Shown: positions 8,181 through 15,060 of the stretch, piece after piece
Layout: each line of letters opens with the position of its first letter
Numbering within the stretch: position 1 is the first letter of the stretch
Source: Gemmatimonadota bacterium
GTDB lineage: Bacteria; Gemmatimonadota; Gemmatimonadetes; Gemmatimonadales; Gemmatimonadaceae
Length of the DNA: 27,885 bases
Assembly (NCBI GenBank): GCA_947475795.1
Contig: CANJOX010000003.1
Coordinates: forward strand, 1-27,885
Direction: 5' to 3'
Made by a program: the position numbers and the translations under genes
Notes under the pieces: generated by a model
What the model was told of the DNA's origin: nothing
The model's database searches: none
The model's input: only the letters and a program-made list of their open reading frames with translations

Positions 8181-9815
8181 TTGTCCTCGTCCAACTCCGG
8201 CTCGAACGAAGCCTGGGGTAGTCGCATCGGTCTCATTCTCGCCATGGCGGGTAATGCGGTCGGTCTCGGCAACTTCCTGCGCTTCCCGCGTCAGGCCGCC
8301 GCCAATGGTGGCGGCTCGTACATGATCGCGTACTTCATCGCGCTGCTGCTGCTTGGCATTCCGCTCATGTGGATCGAGTGGGGCGTCGGCCGCAACGGCG
8401 GCCGCTATCGCAAGGGGCACCTGCCCGGCATGTTCGCGGCGCTGTGGAAGCACCCGGCCGCGAAGTACATCGGCGTCGTGGGCTTGGTGGTGCCGATGGG
8501 CGTGATGATCTACTACACGTACATCGAAAGCTGGACGCTGGCCTTCGCCATCTTCTCGGCCACCAAGGACTACTGGGGCCAGACCACACAGGAAGGGATG
8601 CTCGGGTATCTGCGCTCGTTCCAGGGGCTCACCCCCGAGGGCGGCACGCAGTACCACGCCTCCTACACCCCGTACGCGTTCTTCACCGTCACCCTGCTGA
8701 TCAACATCTGGGTGCTGTCGAAGGGTGTCTCGGGCGGCATCGAGAAGCTCGCCAAGATCGGCATGCCGGTGCTCTTCCTGTTCGCCATTGTGCTGGCAGG
8801 TGTCGTGCTCACGCTGCCCGCGCAGCCGGGTGTCGGCACCACGCCGGCGCAGGGGTTGGAGTTCATCTACGCGCCGGACCTGTCGCGACTGGGTGAGCCG
8901 GGTATCTGGCTGGCGGCTGCCGGTCAGATCTTCTTCACGCTGTCGGTGGGCATGGGCTCGCTGCAGGCGTATGCGTCGTACCTGTCCACCAAGGACGATA
9001 TCGCGCTGAACGGCATCGCGACCGCGGCCACCAACGAGACGGCGGAAGTCGTGCTTGGCGGGTCGATTGCCATTCCGGCGGCCGTGACGTTCTTCGGCGT
9101 GGCGGGTGCCATGCAGATCGCGCAGGGCGGCGCGTTCGACCTGGGCTTCGCCACGATGCCGGTGGTGTTCCAGCAGATCGACAAGACGCTGCCGATCGGC
9201 AACCTGCTTGGCGTGATGTGGTTCGGCCTGCTGTTCTTTGCCGGCATCACGTCGTCGGTGGCCATGCTCACGCCGGTGACGGCCTTCTTCCGCGAAGAGT
9301 TCGGCTTCAAGCGGGAGACGGTGGCGTGGATTCTGGGTGGTATTTGCTTCGCGATCGGCCTGATGCATGTGTACTGGCTCGGCCACGGCTTCCTGGACGA
9401 GTGGGACTACTGGGTCGGGACGTTCGGGCTGGTGCTGGTGGCCGTCACCGAGGTGATCATCTTCGTGTGGATCTTCAAGCCCGAGAACGCGTGGAAGTCC
9501 ATCCACATGGGTGCGGACATCAACATCCCGACGATCTTCAAGTTCATCATGACGTACGTGACGCCGCTCTACTTGCTCATCATCCTCACGTGGTGGGGCA
9601 AGGACGAGGCGCTGCCGATCCTGCTCAACCAGCGTTCCGCCGGCAGTGCGACGCCGGTGTCGGACGCCGACATGCCGTTCATCATGATCTCGCGTGGCAT
9701 TCTGGTGCTCTTCGTGATCGTGTTCCTGTTCTTCATCCGCACGGCGTGGAAGAAGAACGGCTACGACGACCGTAAGGGCTTCGTCGAGATCGACACCAAC
9801 CGCGCGGGGGTCTGA
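8181..9815 (+). CDS. Sodium-dependent transporter, NSS (SNF) family
   Basis: This integral membrane protein of 544 residues carries the NSS hallmark GNAVGLGNFLRFP in the first membrane span (residues 24-36), which forms part of the sodium and substrate sites. About twelve hydrophobic spans follow. These include the second-span GGGSYMIAYFIALLLLGIP and a sodium-site region around FFTLSVGMGSLQAYASYL. The family imports amino acids or similar solutes with Na+. I prefer the TTG at 8181: GGAG sits 5 bases upstream, and the protein then begins MSSSNSGSNEAWGSRIG, directly before the first span. The ATG at 8106 adds 25 arginine-rich residues unlike the family. The stop overlaps the start of a tiny membrane-protein gene as TGATG, a pairing known for the MetP/MetS amino-acid importer. 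The substrate is not predictable from sequence. Confidence 0.94.
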   Translation: MSSSNSGSNEAWGSRIGLILAMAGNAVGLGNFLRFPRQAAANGGGSYMIAYFIALLLLGIPLMWIEWGVGRNGGRYRKGHLPGMFAALWKHPAAKYIGVVGLVVPMGVMIYYTYIESWTLAFAIFSATKDYWGQTTQEGMLGYLRSFQGLTPEGGTQYHASYTPYAFFTVTLLINIWVLSKGVSGGIEKLAKIGMPVLFLFAIVLAGVVLTLPAQPGVGTTPAQGLEFIYAPDLSRLGEPGIWLAAAGQIFFTLSVGMGSLQAYASYLSTKDDIALNGIATAATNETAEVVLGGSIAIPAAVTFFGVAGAMQIAQGGAFDLGFATMPVVFQQIDKTLPIGNLLGVMWFGLLFFAGITSSVAMLTPVTAFFREEFGFKRETVAWILGGICFAIGLMHVYWLGHGFLDEWDYWVGTFGLVLVAVTEVIIFVWIFKPENAWKSIHMGADINIPTIFKFIMTYVTPLYLLIILTWWGKDEALPILLNQRSAGSATPVSDADMPFIMISRGILVLFVIVFLFFIRTAWKKNGYDDRKGFVEIDTNRAGV

Positions 9816-9982
9816 TGTCTGGTGGAGCCATTGCCTTCATGGCGATCAGCTGGACGTTCGTGCTCGGGCTGACCGCCTGGTCGTTCGCGCAGCTGCTGGC
9901 CGATAAGAAGCACTTCGATCCGGATGGCATCGGTCCGGCGTCACCGCCCGAGCCGCCGCACGCGAAGAAAAAGAAGAAATAA
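9815..9982 (+). CDS. Small single-span membrane protein, likely MetS-like partner of the NSS transporter
   Basis: A 55-codon gene begins in the TGATG that ends the transporter and stops at TAA 9980-9982. The protein is MSGGAIAFMAISWTF followed by VLGLTAWSFAQLL: one membrane span (about residues 4-28). A short charged segment (ADKKHFDPDG), a proline-rich stretch and a C-terminal run of five lysines follow. The lysine tail predicts a cytoplasmic C-terminus by the positive-inside rule. Size, position and an N-terminal span right after the methionine all resemble the small subunit of the MetPS methionine/alanine importer described in Corynebacterium. I infer that it is an accessory subunit for the upstream NSS protein. 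It could instead be a lineage-specific short membrane peptide. Coding is supported by the overlap and by the sensible membrane topology. Confidence 0.8.
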   Translation: MSGGAIAFMAISWTFVLGLTAWSFAQLLADKKHFDPDGIGPASPPEPPHAKKKKK

Positions 9983-10005
9983 TTCGTTGTCGTGTGGCAC
10001 GAGAC

Positions 10006-10050
10006 CGGGTCGGAGCGCGTTGTTCAGCGTGCTCCGACCCGATTCTTTTC
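10006..10050 (+). terminator. Perfect 11-bp inverted repeat with T-rich tail, overlapping the photolyase start
   Basis: CGGGTCGGAGC (10006-10016) and GCTCCGACCCG (10031-10041) are perfectly complementary around a 14-base loop, and ATTCTTTTC follows (10042-10050). This is the architecture of an intrinsic terminator for the transporter pair, whose last stop is 24 bases upstream. The same bases hold the GGAG and the candidate GTG/TTG starts of the photolyase fusion. The structure could therefore also hide that gene's ribosome binding site. Structure is seen directly; terminator versus translational control is unresolved. Confidence 0.6.
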
Positions 10051-12410
10051 CCGACCAGCTGGCCGAGCGGATTACCGACCACTCCGGCCCCAACGCGACC
10101 GCCGCTGCCGCCGACGGTGCGTTCGTGATCTACTGGATGCGCACCGCGGTGCGCGCGCACGAAAACCCGGCGCTGGATGTCGCGCTGCTCGCAGCCGCGC
10201 AGCTCGGCGTGCCGGTGTTCGTGTATCACGCGCTCTCCGAGCGGTACCCGTTCGCGTCAGACCGGCACCACACCTTCATCCTGGAAGGGGCGCGGGACGT
10301 GGAAGCCGAGTGCCAGGCGCGCGGGATCGGGTACGCGTTCCACCTCGAGCGCCCCGGGCATCGTGGGCCGGCCCTTCGCACGCTGGCCGCACGGGCGGCG
10401 CTCGTGGTCACCGAGACGTTCCCCGTGGCCCCGTTGGACTGGCTGACCGACTCACTGGCGGACGCCGTGTCGTGCCCGGTGTGGAGTGTGGATACCGCCT
10501 GCGTGGTGCCGATGCCGTTGGTGGGGAAGGCACACACCCGGGCGTTCGCCTTCCGCGATGACACCGCACGGCTGCGGGCGGCGCGGGTGAGCGCGTCGTG
10601 GCGTGATGTGGCGCCGCAGTTGCCCCCGTTCGTGCCGGATGCGTTGCCGTTCGTGCCAGTCCGTCTGGCCGACGCAGACCTCGCGGCGCTGGTAGCGGCG
10701 TGCGAGATCGACCACGGGGTGGCGGCCGTGCCGCACACCCCCGGCGGGACGCTGGCGGGGTATGCGCGGTGGCAGGCGTTCGTGGAATCGGGGCGGCTGG
10801 ACCGCTACGCCGCCAAGCGGAACGATGCCACGATCGACGGCGTGAGCCGCATGTCGGCGTATTTCCACTACGGGATGGTGTCGCCCTTCCGCGTGGTGCG
10901 CGAGTGCGTGACGCGCGGTGGGGCGGGCGCCGAGAAGTATCTCGACGAATTGCTCGTGTGGCGCGAACTGGCCTACGCCTTCTGCTACTGGCACGATGCG
11001 CCGGACACGCTGGACGCGATCCCGGGGTGGGCGCGCGAGACACTCGCCCAGCACGAGCAGGACCGGCGCACGGTGCATTCGTGGGAGACGCTGGCGCGCG
11101 GCCGCACCGGCGATGCGCTGTGGGACGAGACGCAGGCATCACTGCGCATCCACGGCGAGCTGCACAACAACGTGCGCATGACGTGGGGCAAGGCCATTCC
11201 GACGTGGTCGGCGGGGGCGGCCGACGCGCTGGAGCGGCTGATCGACCTGAATCACCGGTACGCCCTCGACGGACGCGATCCCGCCTCGTTCGGGGGACTC
11301 TTGTGGTGCCTCGGGCAGTTCGACCGTCCCTTCACGCCGCCGGTGGCAGTGCTGGGGACCGTCCGTCCACGCACCACCGAATCACACGTTGAGCGCATGA
11401 ACCTGCCGGCGTACCGGGCGCACGTGCGGCGCCCCGTGGGTGCCACGCCGCGCGTGCTGGTGATCGGTGCTGGCATGGCGGGTCTCGCGTGCGCGCGGAC
11501 GCTGCACGACCACGGCCTCGACGTGACCGTGCTGGACAAGAGCCGAGGGGTGGGCGGCCGGCTGAGCTCACGGCGCGAGGGGGTGTGGCAGTTCGATCAC
11601 GGGGCGCCCGCGTTCCGTCTGGACGACCGCCGAACGGCGCCGTTCGCGACGTCCTGGCAGGCCGACGGCGTGCTGCAGGCGCAGGCCGACGGCGCCTTCA
11701 TCGGCGCGCGCGGCATGAACGCGCTGCCGAAGCACCTCGCGACCGATCTCACGGTGCGCACCGGTGTGCAGGTCGCGTCGATGACGCGCGACGGCGCGCG
11801 CTGGACGGTCACGGGCGCCACCGGGGGCACCCACACGGCCGACATCGTGGTGCTGGCCACGCCGGCGCCGCAGGCCGTCACGCTGCTCGGGACGTCGCCC
11901 GAGACGGCCGACCTGACCGCGACGCTGGCCGGCGTGCGCATGCTGCCCTGCTGGAGCACGATGGTGGTGTTCGACGCGCCGCCGTCGGCCGCCGTGGCTG
12001 CCTCCCTGCGCGACGGGCTGGCCAAGAGCGACGACCCGCGTGTGCATCGCGCGTGGCGGCAGTCGGTGCGCCCGGGCCGCCTGCCCGACGAGGCGTGGGT
12101 GGTGCACAGCGAAGGCGCGTGGAGCGCCGAGCACGTGGAGGCCACGCCGGCCGAGATCGCGGCACAGGTGTCGGAGGCGCTCCGGGCGCGCCTGGCGATT
12201 GACGGGGCGGTGGTGCACGCAGTGGCACACCGTTGGCGTTACGCGCGCGTGGCGTCGGGGCTGGACGACGCCTGCCTGTTCGACGCGGGGCGTGGTGTGG
12301 GCGCCTGCGGCGACTGGGGGGAGGCTGGCGCGACGCGCCGGGTACGGACCTCGGTGGAACGCGCGTGGCTGAGCGGTATTGCGCTCGCGGGGCGCGTGCT
12401 CGGGCGGTAG
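10029..12410 (+). CDS. Class II-like DNA photolyase fused to a renalase-like FAD/NAD(P) oxidoreductase
   Basis: One uninterrupted frame of 793 residues joins two flavoproteins. Residues ~1-455 are photolyase. The first strand reads FVIYWM (class II style 'YVLYWM'). They then carry SAYFHYGMVSP, WRELAY (311-316), HNNVRMTWGK (379-388) and YALDGRDP (411-418), matching class II cyclobutane dimer photolyases that repair UV lesions with light and FAD. After a short linker, ~473-793 form an FAD-binding Rossmann oxidoreductase: VIGAGMAG (478-485), GVGGRLSSR, FDHGAPAF, HRWRYA (734-739) and CGDW...VERAWLSG near the end. This is the renalase/COG3380 pattern. Renalase enzymes oxidise inhibitory NAD(P)H isomers. 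The start is uncertain: GTG 10029 or TTG 10020, both inside a hairpin; a longer frame from 9924 would overlap the small membrane gene and adds a basic, unlikely head. Both halves look intact. DNA-repair activity is likely, but a (6-4) or cryptochrome role is not excluded. Confidence 0.9.
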   Translation: MLRPDSFPDQLAERITDHSGPNATAAAADGAFVIYWMRTAVRAHENPALDVALLAAAQLGVPVFVYHALSERYPFASDRHHTFILEGARDVEAECQARGIGYAFHLERPGHRGPALRTLAARAALVVTETFPVAPLDWLTDSLADAVSCPVWSVDTACVVPMPLVGKAHTRAFAFRDDTARLRAARVSASWRDVAPQLPPFVPDALPFVPVRLADADLAALVAACEIDHGVAAVPHTPGGTLAGYARWQAFVESGRLDRYAAKRNDATIDGVSRMSAYFHYGMVSPFRVVRECVTRGGAGAEKYLDELLVWRELAYAFCYWHDAPDTLDAIPGWARETLAQHEQDRRTVHSWETLARGRTGDALWDETQASLRIHGELHNNVRMTWGKAIPTWSAGAADALERLIDLNHRYALDGRDPASFGGLLWCLGQFDRPFTPPVAVLGTVRPRTTESHVERMNLPAYRAHVRRPVGATPRVLVIGAGMAGLACARTLHDHGLDVTVLDKSRGVGGRLSSRREGVWQFDHGAPAFRLDDRRTAPFATSWQADGVLQAQADGAFIGARGMNALPKHLATDLTVRTGVQVASMTRDGARWTVTGATGGTHTADIVVLATPAPQAVTLLGTSPETADLTATLAGVRMLPCWSTMVVFDAPPSAAVAASLRDGLAKSDDPRVHRAWRQSVRPGRLPDEAWVVHSEGAWSAEHVEATPAEIAAQVSEALRARLAIDGAVVHAVAHRWRYARVASGLDDACLFDAGRGVGACGDWGEAGATRRVRTSVERAWLSGIALAGRVLGR

Positions 12411-12458
12411 CCCGACGTCACGCGCCCCGCGATACGACCCGCTTGGCCGGCCCCTTTG

Positions 12459-13208
12459 TTACTTGCTGATCCCTTCGGGGGCCTTGAAGAGCGCGGGGTC
12501 GGGGAGCGCAAACACCACCGCGGTGGTGGTGAGCACCACATCGCCCTGCGGCGTGCTCTGAGTGACCGTGGTGGGGATCAGCTTGCCCTCGAACGCCTTG
12601 TAGTCGTGAAGCGTAGCCTTCTGGTCGCCCATCGGGGACTTCGTGATGACGCCGCGGCGCAGTCCGGTGGCCACCTCGAAGTACTCGGTGCGAACCTCCC
12701 CGGACTTCGCGGTGATGGAGAGTTTGTAGCAGTCGACGCCGTCGAACGATTCCCGGGCGTCCACAGAGGCCCTGACAAACCGGCCGGCGTCGAGAAACTC
12801 CGCGCCGACCTGGACCGTCTCGGCCAGCGACTTTTCCTGATCGGGGGGCATGCGTGTGGCGGCGCCCATGGGCTGCACCGCCCACCCCACGGTGCCGTCA
12901 AACCCCTGATCGAGCTTGGCCATGCCGAGATCGATGATCATCCGCATCTTGTTCGGCGCGCCGGTGTGCCGTTCGTACGCGCCGGTGAGACCAGCGAAGG
13001 TGATGTTCGCGGTTCCCTTGTCGCTCCGCCCCTGCACCTTGGCCCACGCCTCACGGCCGCCCACGGCGGTGGCGAAGTGTTCAAACACCTGCTGGACCGT
13101 GGGCAGCTGGGCCGCAGGTGCCTGGGCCATCGGCGCCTGGCCCCGCGCGGGGGTGGCGATCACGCTCGCCACCACGGCGGCGATCCCGACCTGTCGTACG
13201 AAACGCAT
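12459..13208 (-). CDS. Secreted LolA-like / outer-membrane lipoprotein-sorting-like protein
   Basis: The 249-residue protein starts at ATG 13208, preceded by GGAG with a 5-base spacer, which rejects the 8-codon longer reading. It has a signal peptide (MRFVRQVGIAAVVASVIATPARGQA). The mature part opens with LPTVQQVFEHFATAVGG, then a series of beta-strands (KGTANITFAGLTGAYERHT, NKMRMIIDLG, GWAVQP) and a pattern ending in a 'DYKAFEGKLIPTTV' strand. This resembles the LolA/LppX-like fold group often annotated as outer membrane lipoprotein-sorting protein in Acidobacteria and Gemmatimonadota. No catalytic residues are evident; binding of a lipid or acyl chain in the periplasm is the usual guess. 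It lies 68 bases downstream of the M3 peptidase gene on the same strand, so it may belong to that transcript. Confidence 0.78.
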   Translation of the reverse strand: MRFVRQVGIAAVVASVIATPARGQAPMAQAPAAQLPTVQQVFEHFATAVGGREAWAKVQGRSDKGTANITFAGLTGAYERHTGAPNKMRMIIDLGMAKLDQGFDGTVGWAVQPMGAATRMPPDQEKSLAETVQVGAEFLDAGRFVRASVDARESFDGVDCYKLSITAKSGEVRTEYFEVATGLRRGVITKSPMGDQKATLHDYKAFEGKLIPTTVTQSTPQGDVVLTTTAVVFALPDPALFKAPEGISK

Positions 13209-13276
13209 GGAAGCTCCGAGGGAGAGGGTCATGCCCCGGATACGATCATGGCGCCCAAAGGTTTCCTACCGCGCCC

Positions 13277-15031
13277 TCACGCCGGCAGCACGCCCTGAAA
13301 CGGGGCGTCGGCCCCGGCGCGCAGCGCCGCGATGCGCTCCTCGGCGAACGCCACCAGCTCTGCCATGGTGTCCGCATCGAACACCAGCTTGACGCCGGCG
13401 GCGGCGTACAACTCGGGGAGCGGGCGGGTGCCGCCGAGCGCCAGGAAGCGCTTGTAGGCCGCCACGGCGTCACCGGCATCGTGCACCGCGTTGCGGAACA
13501 CCTGCAGCGCCCCGAGCTGCGCGAGCCCGTACTCGATGTAGTAGAACGGCAGTTCGAAGATGTGCAGCTGCCGGTACCAGCGTCCCACGCGCTCACGCTC
13601 GAGCCCCGTCCAGTCTACCCCTGACTCGAAGTCGCGGCGCAGCTCGAGCCACTTCGCGTCGCGGGCGTCGCGGTCGGCACCGGCGGGATCGGTGTAGATC
13701 CATGCCTGGAATGCGTCCACGCTGGCGATGTGCACGAGGCTGCCCAGCACGTCTTCGAGGTGCTCCAGCCACGCCACCCGCGCCTGATCGGGGGTGTAGT
13801 AACCGTCGGGGGCCACGAAGTAGGGCATGGCCAGCAGCTCCATGCTCATGGACGCGAGTTCGGCGGCCTCGTGTCCGGTTCGACGTTGCCATGTGAACGG
13901 CAGCCGATGCGTGGCGAAATCGTGGAAGCAGTGCCCCGCCTCGTGCACGAGCGTCTGCACGTCGTCGGGGACACCGACGGCATTCATGAAAATGAACGGG
14001 CGACCGCGGAACGGGAGATCGGTGCAGTAGCCACCGGGCGCCTTCCCCGGCCGGCTTTCGAGATCGAGCAGCTGCTCGTCGGCCATGATCGCGAACTGCG
14101 CACCAAGCTCCGGATCGACGCGCTGGAAGATGTTCTTCGCGCGATCGATGAAGGTGTCCACGTCCGCGAACGGCCGGAGCGGCTCGTCGGCATTGAGATC
14201 GACCGACACATCCCACGGGCGCAGCACGTCCACGCCCAGCGTGGCGCGGCGATGCTCCATGAGGCGCGCGAAGGCCGGCGCCACGGTGGTGCGCACCGCG
14301 TCGTGAAAGCGCGCGGTATCCTGCGGCGTATAGTCGAACCGATGTTTGGCCGCGAAGCAATACTGCTGAAAGTCGGAAAACCCGGCTTCGGTGGCGACCG
14401 CCGTGCGGAGCGCGTACATCTTGTCGAACAGGTCGGCGAACTCGTCGCGCTTGGCCATGTAGGCGTCGGCGCCGAGGCGGAACGCGCGTTCGCGCACCGC
14501 ACGATCGGGCGACTTGAGATACGGCTGCAGCTGCGGGATGGTTTTTGCCGCGCCGTCCCAGTCGACGCTGAGGCCGCCGGTGAGCTTCTGATAGGCGGCC
14601 GAGTACTCTTCGATCTGGGAGAAGCGCGCAACGTTTGCTTCGCGGAAGATCTCGATGTCGGTGCGGAACCGACGCAACGTGGTGTCGAGATCCGGGCGCG
14701 ACCAGCCCAGATCGAGCAGACGTTTGGCGAGGCGCACGCCCTGCTCTTCCAGTTGCGGGAAGATCGTCATGGAGAAGCGGAGGTACGCCTGTTCCGCCGC
14801 CGTGTCCGCCGTGTTGCCCGTGTAGGCAATCATGGCCAGCGAACCGGCCTCGCCCACCAGCGTATCGAGCCGCGACCACGTGCGGAGCCACGACTCGACC
14901 ACCGCATCGGTGGTATCGAGCGGCACCGCCGCGAGCGCGTCGTAGTACGGCAGGACGTCATCCCACGTGGCATCGCGGAGGGCGTCGGGTGAGACCGGAA
15001 GTTGAATCATGGTGTCGAAAAAAGGTCGCAT
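13277..15031 (-). CDS. M3 family oligoendopeptidase (zinc metallopeptidase)
   Basis: The 584-residue protein is a complete M3-type peptidase. The zinc motif HEAGH is at about 363-367 (H363 and H367 as ligands, E364 catalytic), and the third ligand is probably the Glu at about 391 in EAAELASMSMELL. Downstream tyrosines in FELPFYYIEYGLAQLGA match the substrate-binding region of the PepF/thimet-like fold. No signal peptide is visible, so it should cleave short peptides in the cytoplasm. ATG 15031 is a tentative choice between GTG 15040 and ATG 15010; none has a Shine-Dalgarno sequence, and the conserved region begins soon after 15010 (LPVSPDALRDATWDD). The gene follows the ALDH16-type gene by about 30 bases, so it is probably in the same operon, though no metabolic link is obvious. 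Confidence 0.93.
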   Translation of the reverse strand: MRPFFDTMIQLPVSPDALRDATWDDVLPYYDALAAVPLDTTDAVVESWLRTWSRLDTLVGEAGSLAMIAYTGNTADTAAEQAYLRFSMTIFPQLEEQGVRLAKRLLDLGWSRPDLDTTLRRFRTDIEIFREANVARFSQIEEYSAAYQKLTGGLSVDWDGAAKTIPQLQPYLKSPDRAVRERAFRLGADAYMAKRDEFADLFDKMYALRTAVATEAGFSDFQQYCFAAKHRFDYTPQDTARFHDAVRTTVAPAFARLMEHRRATLGVDVLRPWDVSVDLNADEPLRPFADVDTFIDRAKNIFQRVDPELGAQFAIMADEQLLDLESRPGKAPGGYCTDLPFRGRPFIFMNAVGVPDDVQTLVHEAGHCFHDFATHRLPFTWQRRTGHEAAELASMSMELLAMPYFVAPDGYYTPDQARVAWLEHLEDVLGSLVHIASVDAFQAWIYTDPAGADRDARDAKWLELRRDFESGVDWTGLERERVGRWYRQLHIFELPFYYIEYGLAQLGALQVFRNAVHDAGDAVAAYKRFLALGGTRPLPELYAAAGVKLVFDADTMAELVAFAEERIAALRAGADAPFQGVLPA

Positions 15032-15060
15032 GTCGTGCACACGTCGCTCGCGGCGGCGCG

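Noticed and set aside
8064..9506. 480-codon minus-strand frame opposite the NSS transporter
   Set aside because: Antisense shadow. The hydrophobic transporter on the plus strand is unmistakable, while this product is extremely Arg/His/Glu-rich.
9924..10028. Longer N-terminus for the photolyase fusion
   Set aside because: It runs through the small membrane-protein gene in another frame and adds a basic, low-complexity head (ASVRRHRPSRRTRRKRR) unlike photolyases.
12411..12458. Possible bidirectional terminator between the convergent photolyase fusion and LolA-like genes
   Set aside because: The gap has only a short GGCCGGCC palindrome and no stable stem with a T-run, so I did not annotate a terminator.
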